Shown piece after piece: positions 27,465-36,496 of a stretch of DNA of 64,000 bases. This DNA comes from a virus, in IMG/VR virus record IMGVR_UViG_3300025413_001414, positions 1 to 64,000 of that record, one strand, 5' to 3'. The translations under genes and the position numbers were made by a program. The notes beneath the pieces were generated by a model. That model saw only the letters and a program-made list of their open reading frames with translations. It searched no databases and was not told the DNA's origin. Numbering within the stretch: the first letter of the stretch is position 1; each line of letters begins with the position of its first letter.

Positions 27465-27669
27465 ATAATTTAATTTTATTTTCTCTTATCATATCTTTAG
27501 TTAAATCAGCTCTTCTATATTGCTCAGCACAATAGTAACATCTGGATCCTTGAAATTGGTAATGAAGACCGAATGTATAAGAACAGTCTTCGCAGTAATG
27601 TAATCCACAAGTATCACAAACCCATTCAGGCTCCACATTCTCGGTATAACAAATATAACAATGTATCAT
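27442..27669 (-). CDS. Cysteine-rich zinc-finger protein (75 aa)
   Basis: Nine cysteines and a histidine in a cross-brace spacing (CYICYTENVEPEWVCDTCGLHYCEDCSY, then CYYC, shown here in short pieces) indicate two zinc sites of a RING/B-box-like treble clef. It lies directly after the methylase (one base gap). RING-like folds mediate protein contacts. A specific role cannot be inferred. Confidence 0.7.
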
Positions 27670-27670
27670 A

Positions 27671-28525
27671 TCAATAATTCATTATTAAAATTTCAGTTGC
27701 CTTAGTTTGTGCTTTACCAGATTTAGCCATTGCAGCTTTATGAAAATCCATTTGCTTCCAAGTATATTCATCTTTTGGAAACCATTCTGATAATTGTGGA
27801 AAATCATAATAACTCAAAGAAAATTTACCCTTAATACTTTTTAGACAATTAGGCAATCTTTCATGATCTTCTCTTGTGAATGAGTGATTAGAATAATATT
27901 TTCCTTCACCAACAATATAGTAAGGAGGATCACAATAAAAATAACTTTTCTCAGAATCATACTTTTTAATAACTTCCTCAAAATCTAAATTTTCAACATC
28001 AGTAATAGCCTGAAACATCTTTTGCCACTTTGGATGTTCTAATTTATTTTTAAATGAAGTAAATTTAGAATGATACTTACCTTTCAAGTCAATGAACTTT
28101 GAGGTTGCTGGATTAGCTCCAGAAAAAACTTGACTCAATACATAAGCATAACCAGCTGCTAAATTGTAATTAGGCTCATCAGGAATTTTAAAATCGGGAC
28201 TAAAAATCTTTGATTGAATTTTATTAAAAGTCTCTCTACATTCAACAGGTGTAGGTGAGATACCTTTTTGTTGAACTGGTAGTTTGTTACAAGCTTCTAA
28301 TAGTTTTTTAGGATTTCTAATACATCTATAAAGATTATAATTTAATGGATTAAAATCATTATAGACAATTGTTTTTAAATTAGGATATTCATCTAACTCC
28401 ATTTTAAAAAATGTCCAGAACATACCACTAAAGCTCTCACAAAAAACTTCAATATCTTTTGGAATATTAGGAATTATTAAATTTGGAGCAATAGTAGATT
28501 TACCCCCGATATAGCTTATACACAT
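27671..28525 (-). CDS. Second D12-class adenine methyltransferase
   Basis: A 284-residue enzyme with SYIGGKSTIAP (4-14) as the SAM-binding start, FCESFSGMF near 28-36 as motif I, and CDPPYY at 198-203 as the catalytic motif. It differs strongly from the enzyme at 24354, so the phage probably methylates two sites. It starts the minus-strand operon leading to the zinc-finger gene. Confidence 0.92.
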   Translation of the reverse strand: MCISYIGGKSTIAPNLIIPNIPKDIEVFCESFSGMFWTFFKMELDEYPNLKTIVYNDFNPLNYNLYRCIRNPKKLLEACNKLPVQQKGISPTPVECRETFNKIQSKIFSPDFKIPDEPNYNLAAGYAYVLSQVFSGANPATSKFIDLKGKYHSKFTSFKNKLEHPKWQKMFQAITDVENLDFEEVIKKYDSEKSYFYCDPPYYIVGEGKYYSNHSFTREDHERLPNCLKSIKGKFSLSYYDFPQLSEWFPKDEYTWKQMDFHKAAMAKSGKAQTKATEILIMNY

Positions 28526-28589
28526 AGTTATACATTATTTTATAACTATTATATTTAATTATCTGAAAAAGTTGCATTTCTATAAATTA

Positions 28590-28620
28590 AAAAAACCTGT
28601 TATTTTCTAACAGGTTTTTT
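28590..28620 (-). terminator. Rho-independent terminator
   Basis: Stem AAAAAACCTGTTA/TAACAGGTTTTTT. It overlaps the last codons of the secreted-protein gene and closes the 30290-28600 minus-strand unit. Confidence 0.8.
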
Positions 28621-28812
28621 CTTATTATTATAAAGTGTATCTGATTTTTTTAACCACATAACATAATCTTGAAATTGATTATGAAGAATTGTGGTATTAT
28701 TCTTTACCTTTTTTACTACGATAGAATCTTTAAAAATTTCAATCGGCACAATTACTTGTGACTTGACTGAGATTGAAAAAAATACTAAAATTATACCTAA
28801 AAATTTTTTCAT
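28600..28812 (-). CDS. Small exported protein (70 aa)
   Basis: MKKFLGIILVFFSISVKSQ is a classic signal peptide with the Bacteroidetes-style SQ end. The mature part is about 50 residues, polar and basic (KKKPVRK at the end). It starts one base after the DUF151 gene. It could be a periplasmic lysis or exclusion factor, but no motif supports a choice. Confidence 0.7.
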   Translation of the reverse strand: MKKFLGIILVFFSISVKSQVIVPIEIFKDSIVVKKVKNNTTILHNQFQDYVMWLKKSDTLYNNKKKPVRK

Positions 28813-28813
28813 A

Positions 28814-29395
28814 TTATTTAACTTCTTTTAGTTTATTAATTCTATCTCTAATTTGTGAAGCAATTTCAAACTCCTCATCTTCAACTGCTTTTTCAAGCAT
28901 CTTTTCAAGACTCTCAATAGAGACGGTTTCTTTCTTTCTTTCTCTATGATTCTTTTTATTTTGATCATCAGCGATTTGACCATCATCTGTCATATATATA
29001 CCAGCCATATCTAATACTGATTGAGATGCGTAGATAGGACATTTATAGATAATTGACATTGCAACAGCATCACCAATACCACATTCAATATCATAACTAT
29101 CCATAACATTAGATAATGTGACTCTTGTATAAAATACACCCTCAGTTAAAGAATGTATGTATATCTCATTAATCTCACCACCTAAAGCATCAGTGAAACT
29201 TTTGAATAGATCGTGTGTTGATGGTCTTGGTGATTCAATACCTTCCATTTTTAAAGCGATGTATTGAGCATCATTTGATTTAATAATGATAGGTAGTTTT
29301 CTGTCACCTTTTATTTCAGATAATACCAAAACATAAGATCCAATTTGACTTTGACTATAAGATAGTCCCAATATTTTTAATTTAATTCTCTTCAT
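28814..29395 (-). CDS. DUF151 bifunctional nuclease-like protein with UVR motif
   Basis: Residues 1-130 follow the DUF151 (bifunctional nuclease) fold: LKILGLSYSQSQIGSYVLVL, RKLPIIIKSNDAQYIAL, the RPSTHDLF line and IECGIGDAVAMSI. The last 30 residues (LEKMLEKAVEDEEFEIASQI-RDRINKLK) form a UvrB/UvrC-type motif. This two-part arrangement is typical of Bacteroidetes chromosomal proteins with reported DNase/RNase activity. In a phage it may degrade or repair nucleic acid. It was probably acquired from a host. Confidence 0.85.
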   Translation of the reverse strand: MKRIKLKILGLSYSQSQIGSYVLVLSEIKGDRKLPIIIKSNDAQYIALKMEGIESPRPSTHDLFKSFTDALGGEINEIYIHSLTEGVFYTRVTLSNVMDSYDIECGIGDAVAMSIIYKCPIYASQSVLDMAGIYMTDDGQIADDQNKKNHRERKKETVSIESLEKMLEKAVEDEEFEIASQIRDRINKLKEVK

Positions 29396-29404
29396 AAATA
29401 TTTT

Positions 29405-30055
29405 TTAATCTTGTAACAATAAGTCTGCTGCGCTTGTGGCTGCAAATGCGATATTCTTACTAAAAACTCTATATCCCAAGCTTCTCAAGTAAGGAACCAT
29501 TGCTTTATAACTCATATTTGATTTATTTTTAGCATTACCTTTCTTATCAACATGACCTTCGCTTGGATTGTAGTCAACGTGAATATCAACTAATTTGAAA
29601 GGGATTTCTCTTTCAGCTTCAGTTAAACTCAAGTTGTTGATAAAAGAATCCTCATTGTGAGGTAATATATGAGAATATTGACCAGCGCATTTTAAAATAT
29701 GAAACTTATACCTTTTTCTTTCCTTATCACTCAAGTCTTTTCTTTGATAGAATGGCTCTAATCCTTCTTGTAGCATATCAGCAACTGCAAGTGCTAATTC
29801 AGCTTCTCTTTGAAGTCTTTCAAAGTGATCACGAACTTTATGAACGTTTTCTCTAAAGAATATAACGTGAGCACCGTTTCTAATATCAGTGTCATAAAGC
29901 ATAATAGTAACTGCATAGACAGTTTTTCTACGTCGTTGCACAGAATCACAACCTACGCTAATAGTTACATTAGGAGATTTATTGATATACTCTTTAAGAT
30001 ATTCTATTATATCAGGGATAAATTCCCCACCAAACCTTTTAAATTTATTTTTCAT
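29405..30055 (-). CDS. RNase H-like DUF458 (YkuK-type) protein
   Basis: ISVGCDSVQRRRKTVYAVTIML (about 32-52) is the first strand pair of the RNase H-like fold with its acidic residue. A later VDIHVDYNPSEGHVDKKG and a C-terminal helix complete the pattern. The family is found in Bacillus (YkuK) and many phages. Catalysis is likely but substrates are unknown. The upstream gene overlaps its start by 11 bases. Confidence 0.75.
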   Translation of the reverse strand: MKNKFKRFGGEFIPDIIEYLKEYINKSPNVTISVGCDSVQRRRKTVYAVTIMLYDTDIRNGAHVIFFRENVHKVRDHFERLQREAELALAVADMLQEGLEPFYQRKDLSDKERKRYKFHILKCAGQYSHILPHNEDSFINNLSLTEAEREIPFKLVDIHVDYNPSEGHVDKKGNAKNKSNMSYKAMVPYLRSLGYRVFSKNIAFAATSAADLLLQD

Positions 30056-30290
30056 CGTTTCCTTTTTCTTCTTTATCGTATTCTATTATATTTATTAATA
30101 AAATGCTTTTTTGTGTAATAATAGGTGGTATTACCATAAATCCATCTTCTAACCACATTTCAAATCCATTTTCATCAACATAAAACTTTTTAGAAATATC
30201 AACCATTTCTAAATATTGGTCACTTGTTATATTCATCTTTTCAGAATGAAATTCACCTAGTTCATTTTTGATGACCATTTGGACTATCAT
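30045..30290 (-). CDS. Hypothetical protein (81 aa)
   Basis: A small acidic protein with a beta-strand pattern (IVQMVIKNELGEF, FMVIPPIITQ) and charged tail (EYDKEEKGNDEK). It overlaps the DUF458 gene, so both are likely translated together. No family recognised. Confidence 0.6.
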   Translation of the reverse strand: MIVQMVIKNELGEFHSEKMNITSDQYLEMVDISKKFYVDENGFEMWLEDGFMVIPPIITQKSILLINIIEYDKEEKGNDEK

Positions 30291-30374
30291 AAGTATAAAT
30301 TTTTATTATTATACTTACGATATAGTAAATTGTTTAATTAACAAATTTAAGGAAAAACTTCGTATCAAAAAAAA

Positions 30375-31193
30375 TTATTTATAGAAAAGATGTGAAAAAT
30401 TATCTTTCTCCTCGGTTATAACCCTTGGATAATAAGGATCTGATTCGATATCGTAGATACTCGATTTAATATCTCTACCAAATAGGTCACCGAATGTATT
30501 ATCTTCTTTCATTTGAAAGCATTTATCTATATGATCTTGATTATCGTAAAGATGAACCTCATCATGTGCTGTATTTTTAAATTTGTTCTCAACATTATCT
30601 TTACCAATCCAGCTGAAATGATAACCCATCGATCCTTCCCACGGAATATCCCACCTACCAGCTCTCCATATCTGTGGTTGAAATAGATTTTTCCTTTTTC
30701 CGACAACTGTTCCTTTCCACAAAACATCATTTTGTATTACATTTAAATAATAACAAAACGAACTCATACCAAAACTAAAGTAAGGATATCTATCGGTTAA
30801 ATCATATATCATATCCATAGCAAAGTAGTTAGGAAATTCATCTAAATCACTAATCATTATTATATCTTCATTGTTAGCGTTAAGTAATCCATACATGATG
30901 CCGTTTCTTTGTTGGTTATCTAGAATCATAAATGGACTATTAGGATTATACGAATCACCTTTGTAATTCATATCCATATTACCAAAATTCAAGTTTACTT
31001 GAATATACTCAATCTTGTCTTTTGCCCATTCAAAATCTTGTTGAATTTTGCTAAAATTCCAATCTTTGAGTATACCTCTATGTGTCATATTTGCTTCTAC
31101 TATAACAAATTTATCAACGTAATTCCATAGATGTTTTAATCTAAAATATAGAATATCAGTTTCATTATTGAATGTAAAACAATCGTAAATCAT
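30375..31193 (-). CDS. GT17-family glycosyltransferase
   Basis: A 272-residue enzyme. FTFNNETDILYFRLKHLW near the N-terminus, VEANMTHRG (32-40) and MISDLDEFPN (113-122, with Asp116/Asp118 as metal ligands) match the family of beta-1,4-GlcNAc-transferase-like proteins (GT17). It is next to the methyltransferase-glycosyltransferase fusion (one base between), so the pair probably builds or decorates a glycan. The acceptor may be a virion protein or the host envelope. Confidence 0.85.
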   Translation of the reverse strand: MIYDCFTFNNETDILYFRLKHLWNYVDKFVIVEANMTHRGILKDWNFSKIQQDFEWAKDKIEYIQVNLNFGNMDMNYKGDSYNPNSPFMILDNQQRNGIMYGLLNANNEDIIMISDLDEFPNYFAMDMIYDLTDRYPYFSFGMSSFCYYLNVIQNDVLWKGTVVGKRKNLFQPQIWRAGRWDIPWEGSMGYHFSWIGKDNVENKFKNTAHDEVHLYDNQDHIDKCFQMKEDNTFGDLFGRDIKSSIYDIESDPYYPRVITEEKDNFSHLFYK

Positions 31194-31194
31194 A

Positions 31195-33210
31195 TTAATT
31201 ATATATATCTTTAATTATTTTATCTAATATTTCAAACCTATCATATTGGTGAACAATTGCGTAAACTTCACCACTTTGATTCACTATTTGATTATCTTTA
31301 TTAATCGAGATAAAATTAGTTTGACCTAAAGTAGATATTTCCTTAGTATTATTATAGTGTTCTTTTACTTTATCTGGAAATGCATTTGAATAGTAAATAG
31401 GAATTGCTTGTTCGACTACAAAGGAGTTATCACCAGTATCAAGTGAGGATTTTTCAATAATTAATTGAATAAAGAATTCCAAAAAGGGCATTATTTCGTT
31501 TCTATTACCAGCTATAATACCACCATTTAATATAGGTCTATCTTTAACTTTTTCAAAATATTCATCTCCATAAACTCTTTTGATCCAAGTTGTATTAATC
31601 CAACAATTACCAATTGTGTTATCTTCCATACCAAAATGAACAACTCTTTCTTTAAAATAGTTGAAAGGATTATCTTGAAATATAACATCTCTAGAATCTA
31701 CTAATAATATATTTTCATATTGTAGATAATTATCTAATACTATTTTATAATAGAAAGGTCTTAGATTATTAATTGTATTTAGCTTCAGTTGAATATATTC
31801 TGGCTTAATCAATTGATTAATTATATCTATATTGACTGAGTAATCAATTTGTATAGGTTCATATGATAATACCATCAAAGTTCCTTTAAAATTAACTCTT
31901 TCTAAACTTTTAATAAACGGTCTAATCATTTCTGATGTATAGTTTATAGCAACAGTTAGTATTAAATCTTTTTTCATTTCTTTTTTATATACCCAACATC
32001 CTTGAAAATCTTGAATATCTTTTACATCAAAAGATTCATGAACTGCCTTTGTTACACCTTCTAACCCAATAGGCCCAATTCCACCCGGTGGGACGTAAGG
32101 TCCATAATCATGACCAGCAATAATACCACCAACTTTAACTTTAGGTAACCAATGCTCAATATCTTCTTTAACACTCTCATAGGAGTGGTCTCCATCTATG
32201 AAAACAAAATCTAAGGACTCATCTTCATATAATTTAGATGCTGATACAGAAGTTGATCGTATTGGATTGATAATATACTTAACTGGTTTAATATTCTTTA
32301 GAAACTCAATATATAACCCATCTTTGTTGCTTAATAAAGGTTCAAACCACGGACTATAAGGGTCTCTATGCACATCGGCCCCATCCCAAGTATCAACACA
32401 GTCGAACTGTATCTTTTTTCCTGAGTTATGTATCTCTACAGCCATATAAGCTGAGCTTCTACCTTTCCACGACCCAACCTCTACAAAGTGGCTTCCTTCT
32501 GGAAATTGTTTGACCATACTTGAGTATAGATCAGGGTAGGTAAACCAGTCCTCTCCTAAATTTTGATAAAAGTGTTCCATCTTTTTATTTATGAATAGTA
32601 TATTTTTTTGGTGTAGATTAGTATATGTATTTACTAATTCATCTAATGTCTCTGCCTCTTTAAATCCCAATTCGTCCATGAACTTACAAACCTCATCATA
32701 CAATGGAGAACCCTGATTATAAGGAGTCATAGATACTTCTAATAATATCCCTTTAGCTCTACTACATATATTTCTACCACCTGTTATTATATCTAATTCA
32801 GAACCTTGTGTATCTAACTTTATTAAATCAAATTCCTCGTTTAAGATATCATCTAGTTTGACTCCTTTCTTTTTGATAATATTAATCTTATCATCAGAAT
32901 ACCAATCTGTCAACTCTCTATATATAGAATTACCAGTTGAGATTGGATTATTAGTTGTATAAAAATCATATTCTGAATTATCTTTAGCTAATAAACCTAT
33001 ATAGTAAGAATTGGTAAGTTTTTTGAGGTGTATTTCACATTCTTCTGAAGCTTCTACCGAGAATATGTAGGCATCAGGAAACTGTTCTTTAGCGAAGTAA
33101 TGAAATTGTCCAATATTTGCACCTATATCTAATATTCTATTTGGGTAGAAATACTTTTTGATAGGGGTTAAGTCAGTGCTATCTTCTTTTTTATATTGAC
33201 TAAACTCCAT
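31195..33210 (-). CDS. Three-domain FkbM methyltransferase / class I methyltransferase / glycosyltransferase-like
   Basis: Domain 1 (about 1-210) is FkbM-like: ILDIGANIGQFHYFA, then LIKLDTQGSELDII. Domain 2 (about 215-415) is a second SAM enzyme: HFVEVGSWKGRSSAYMA, then DFVFIDGDHSYESV and GGIIAGHDYG, like Methyltransf_24. Domain 3 (about 420-671) looks like a GT-A glycosyltransferase with ILLVDSRDVIFQDNPF as its DxD region. Such fusions O-methylate and extend surface glycans. It is co-directional with the GT17 gene and probably works in the same pathway. Confidence 0.85.
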   Translation of the reverse strand: MEFSQYKKEDSTDLTPIKKYFYPNRILDIGANIGQFHYFAKEQFPDAYIFSVEASEECEIHLKKLTNSYYIGLLAKDNSEYDFYTTNNPISTGNSIYRELTDWYSDDKINIIKKKGVKLDDILNEEFDLIKLDTQGSELDIITGGRNICSRAKGILLEVSMTPYNQGSPLYDEVCKFMDELGFKEAETLDELVNTYTNLHQKNILFINKKMEHFYQNLGEDWFTYPDLYSSMVKQFPEGSHFVEVGSWKGRSSAYMAVEIHNSGKKIQFDCVDTWDGADVHRDPYSPWFEPLLSNKDGLYIEFLKNIKPVKYIINPIRSTSVSASKLYEDESLDFVFIDGDHSYESVKEDIEHWLPKVKVGGIIAGHDYGPYVPPGGIGPIGLEGVTKAVHESFDVKDIQDFQGCWVYKKEMKKDLILTVAINYTSEMIRPFIKSLERVNFKGTLMVLSYEPIQIDYSVNIDIINQLIKPEYIQLKLNTINNLRPFYYKIVLDNYLQYENILLVDSRDVIFQDNPFNYFKERVVHFGMEDNTIGNCWINTTWIKRVYGDEYFEKVKDRPILNGGIIAGNRNEIMPFLEFFIQLIIEKSSLDTGDNSFVVEQAIPIYYSNAFPDKVKEHYNNTKEISTLGQTNFISINKDNQIVNQSGEVYAIVHQYDRFEILDKIIKDIYN

Positions 33211-33259
33211 TAATTTTTTATTTTTTATATATTTTTCACAAGGACAAGTTTAAATAAAA

Positions 33260-33286
33260 AAAGTTGATACACAAGGTATCAACTTT
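33260..33286 (-). terminator. Rho-independent terminator of the MoxR gene
   Basis: Stem AAAGTTGATAC/GTATCAACTTT, which runs into T7 on the minus strand 24 bases after the MoxR stop. Confidence 0.85.
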
Positions 33287-33309
33287 GTAAGGCTTCAACA
33301 AGTAAAGAA

Positions 33310-34443
33310 TTACTTGGTTGGTTTATTGATTCGTTTGATATTAACGAGAACATCTTTGAACGAAATCATAAACTTCTTAATCTTCGGATCTGACACGTCA
33401 GGAACGTTATCGAGAACGTGTAACAGATAAGCCGTCAATTCATCATCACCGACCCTCTTCAAGAACTTGGTAACATTGTCGATTTGTTTATCAGACAATT
33501 TCTTGATATCGTACTCCTTCAATGATTGGATCAATTCAGAGTTTTTATCACGATTATACTTATCCAATTCTTTTACTACAGTGTCGTAACGGTCAATAAT
33601 ATCTTGGATAGTGATATTAATCATTTCTTGACAATATTGTAAGAAACGTTGAGCGCCGTTACCAATGTAAGAGTGTGCGATGTTCTGTAGAACTGGCAAG
33701 AATGCCTTTGGAGACGAATCTTTACCGAAATTGTTACAAATAAAGTCACTCAAGAATGTCCAAGAACGAGGCGTTGCGTAAGCCTTAGTACTTTCAGTTG
33801 GGGCTTGATACAACTTTTCAGGGTAGTTCTTGATGTAGGAAACTACAATCGGGTGAACTTTATCCTTAGCGAAGTTATCAATCCATTCATCAGCACCTAA
33901 AGTATGTGAATAGTGAATCAAACGGTTATTAAGAGCGTTGTCGAATTCTTCAACATCAGTACCATCTTCATCACCAAGGTTACCACTGGACATCATCAAT
34001 ACGGTATCATTGAATTTGAACTCAGTACCGATTTGACGTTCAAGAAGAATTTGAAGAGCCGCGTTACGAACTGGTAGAGAAGCACGATTCAATTCTTCAA
34101 AGTGAATAATCGTAGGTTGTTTGTTAGCCTCAATAGCCCAACGAGGAACTACGAAGTCAAGACATTTAACACCCGAAACATCACTGACACTAGGATAAAG
34201 ACCTACGTCGGTTTCGTCAACCATTGAAAGTCGAATATCCATATATCTAAATCCTATTTTTTCAGCAATTGAACGTGAAATTGCTGATTTTGCAATACCA
34301 GGTTTAGAAGTAATGTAAAGAACACCGGATTTAGGCCACATTACCATGAAGTAAAGACGTTCACGTTCAGTAAGAGCGTTCATCTTGGCCATAAATTCTT
34401 GTGGTAGACCTGCTTTTGTATCTTTGTTTTCTGCCATAATCAT
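33310..34443 (-). CDS. MoxR-type AAA+ ATPase
   Basis: A 377-residue AAA+ protein. The Walker A region SKPGIAKSA (46-54) has Ala in place of the last Gly. Walker B is IIHFEELNRA with Glu116/Glu117, and sensor 1 is MMSSGNLGDEDG. MoxR ATPases act with VWA proteins to remodel complexes. The VWA protein at 45528 is the likely partner, as in the CobS/CobT-like pairs known from cyanophages. Codons are richer in G and C than in neighbours. Two host-like TAnnTTTG promoters lie upstream. Confidence 0.85.
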   Translation of the reverse strand: MIMAENKDTKAGLPQEFMAKMNALTERERLYFMVMWPKSGVLYITSKPGIAKSAISRSIAEKIGFRYMDIRLSMVDETDVGLYPSVSDVSGVKCLDFVVPRWAIEANKQPTIIHFEELNRASLPVRNAALQILLERQIGTEFKFNDTVLMMSSGNLGDEDGTDVEEFDNALNNRLIHYSHTLGADEWIDNFAKDKVHPIVVSYIKNYPEKLYQAPTESTKAYATPRSWTFLSDFICNNFGKDSSPKAFLPVLQNIAHSYIGNGAQRFLQYCQEMINITIQDIIDRYDTVVKELDKYNRDKNSELIQSLKEYDIKKLSDKQIDNVTKFLKRVGDDELTAYLLHVLDNVPDVSDPKIKKFMISFKDVLVNIKRINKPTK

Positions 34444-34457
34444 TTGTTTTATTTATA

Positions 34458-34489
34458 CAAATTTACGAATTGTTTTTGAATTAAAAAAA
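34458..34489 (-). promoter_or_regulatory. Host-like promoter upstream of MoxR gene
   Basis: On the minus strand TAAATTTG (34458-34465) fits the Bacteroidetes -7 box TAnnTTTG, 14 bases before the ATG. The -33 side is only T-rich. Confidence 0.5.
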
Positions 34490-34532
34490 TTTATTTTTAC
34501 AATCACATATTCTCTGTAAGAGTTTATTTATA

Positions 34533-34564
34533 CAAATATACGATATATTTCTTAATTACCAAAA
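34533..34564 (-). promoter_or_regulatory. Host-like promoter, distal, MoxR gene
   Basis: The minus strand has TATATTTG (34533-34540) with TTTTGGT at the expected -33 distance, matching the form seen at 37266 and 49408. Confidence 0.55.
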
Positions 34565-34712
34565 CTTATTTTTTATAACCAATTCATATTGTTCGTATAT
34601 ATCACACAAATGTAAATCAAATTTCTAAATCCACAAAAAATTTGTTTCCGATAAATAGTTCAACTATCAAAGGGAAGGGAGGGTATTTAATATATAAGTA
34701 GAAATTAATTTT

Positions 34713-36440
34713 ATGCAAAACTATACATTTTTATATAATGATACAAAGTTAGACAAAAACAAACTAAAAGAGGATTGGATTAAGAAAAATGTCCCATCTT
34801 TATACAAAGATGTTATATCATTCTCAAACATGATAAACTTTGAGTATTCCAAATTTTCACAATTATTATATCATTATAAAATAAATAAGACTGAATTGCC
34901 AATATGTGACTATTGCAAAAAAGAAAATAAAAGATTTATTGGATTTGATTATGGATATAAACTAGGATGTAGTAGACATTGTGCAATTTTACTAACAAGA
35001 CCAAAGTCAAATGAAACTAGGAGATTGAACACATTAGAAAAATATGGAGTTGAACACACCACCCAACTAAATTCAGTTAAAGAAAAAATAAAAAAAACCA
35101 ACATTAAAAAGTATGGAGTAGAACATGCTTCACAGAATGAAAATATTAAAAATTCAATTAAAAAAACAAACAATATACGATATGGTACTGATTTGCCTCT
35201 TCAAAATTTACAAATTAAGAATAAAATGATTGATAACTTTATAGAAAAGTATGGTGTCAGTAACCCAATTTTACTAGATTCAGTCAAAAATAAAATTAAA
35301 AAAAATAATTTGAAAAAATATGGATGTGAATGGCACATATCTTCTGATATTATCAAACAAAAAATAAAAAATTCACAATATCTTCATAATTATAAAAATA
35401 TTGTTTCTAATTATGGTAAAATCGATGGATTAAATATAATATCATATGAAAATAATATAGTAAAATTTTATTGTGAAAAGTGTAACAATGAGTTTGAATC
35501 AAATTATGTACATCTTTATAATAGACATATCAGAGATAAATCTAATATTTGTACTATTTGCAATCCACTAAATAACAAAACATCTAATGGACAAAAAGAA
35601 ATTATAAATTTTTTAAAGGAACTAAGAATAAATATTACAGTAAATGATAGAAAAATAATAAATCCATACGAAATAGACATTTATCTAAAAGATTATAATT
35701 TAGGTATTGAGTTTAACGGCATATATTGGCACTCTGAAATAAACAAGGATAATGGCTACCATTATGATAAGTATAATAGATGCACACAAAAAGGTATTGG
35801 ACTAATTCAAATTTGGGAAGATGATTGGACATATAAAAAGGATATAATAAAGTCAGTGATAAAAAGTAGGATAAATAAGAATTCATCAATTGGTGCTAGA
35901 TTATGTATCATAAAAGTAGTTTCAAATGAAGATTCTAAAATTTTTCTAAATGAAAATCATATTCAGGGATGGTGTATTTCAAAATATAGATATGGATTAT
36001 ATTTTGAAAATAATCTAGTTAGTATATTAACAATTTCAAATAGTAGAAAAAATATTACTAAAAATGCAAAAATCGGAGAATATGAAATAGTTAGATTTTG
36101 TAATAAAATTGGAACAAATATCATTGGATCTTTATCAAAACTTTGGAAGTTTTTTGTAAATGAAATAAATCCGGTAAGAGTTATTTCATATTGTGATAAT
36201 GATCTATTTAGTGGTAAATCCTATTATAAAATAGGTATGAAATTAGATAGTATGTCATTTAATTATTGGTGGTGTGATGGTGATAAAAGACAAAATAGAT
36301 GGAATTTCAGAAAAGATAAATTAATAAGTGAAGGATATGATAGAGAAAAAACTGAATCAGAAATAATGATAGAAAGAGGATGGTATAAATGTTATGGATC
36401 TGGTAATAAAAAATTTATTTGGAATAAAGATAATATTTAA
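34713..36440 (+). CDS. KYGV-repeat homing endonuclease, paralogue 2
   Basis: A 575-residue protein with an N-terminal zinc-binding part (CDYCKKEN, later CSRHC), at least five KYGV-type repeats between about 105 and 215 (KYGVEHTTQL, KYGVEHASQN, RYGTDLPLQN, KYGVSNPIL), and the nuclease segment EIDIYLKDYN-LGIEFNGIYWHSE plus QIWEDDW. It sits between the MoxR and 36497 genes in opposite orientation, so it probably inserted in the gap. A TTTAATATATA box is upstream. Confidence 0.8.
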   Translation: MQNYTFLYNDTKLDKNKLKEDWIKKNVPSLYKDVISFSNMINFEYSKFSQLLYHYKINKTELPICDYCKKENKRFIGFDYGYKLGCSRHCAILLTRPKSNETRRLNTLEKYGVEHTTQLNSVKEKIKKTNIKKYGVEHASQNENIKNSIKKTNNIRYGTDLPLQNLQIKNKMIDNFIEKYGVSNPILLDSVKNKIKKNNLKKYGCEWHISSDIIKQKIKNSQYLHNYKNIVSNYGKIDGLNIISYENNIVKFYCEKCNNEFESNYVHLYNRHIRDKSNICTICNPLNNKTSNGQKEIINFLKELRINITVNDRKIINPYEIDIYLKDYNLGIEFNGIYWHSEINKDNGYHYDKYNRCTQKGIGLIQIWEDDWTYKKDIIKSVIKSRINKNSSIGARLCIIKVVSNEDSKIFLNENHIQGWCISKYRYGLYFENNLVSILTISNSRKNITKNAKIGEYEIVRFCNKIGTNIIGSLSKLWKFFVNEINPVRVISYCDNDLFSGKSYYKIGMKLDSMSFNYWWCDGDKRQNRWNFRKDKLISEGYDREKTESEIMIERGWYKCYGSGNKKFIWNKDNI

Positions 36441-36443
36441 CAT

Positions 36444-36478
36444 AAAAAAAAAGAATCCGATTGGATTCTTTTTTTTAT
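36444..36478. terminator. Bidirectional terminator
   Basis: Stem AAAAGAATCC/GGATTCTTTT with A8 and T8 flanks. It serves both convergent genes (34713 and 36497). Confidence 0.88.
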
Positions 36479-36496
36479 TTCTCCGAAATATTTTTA

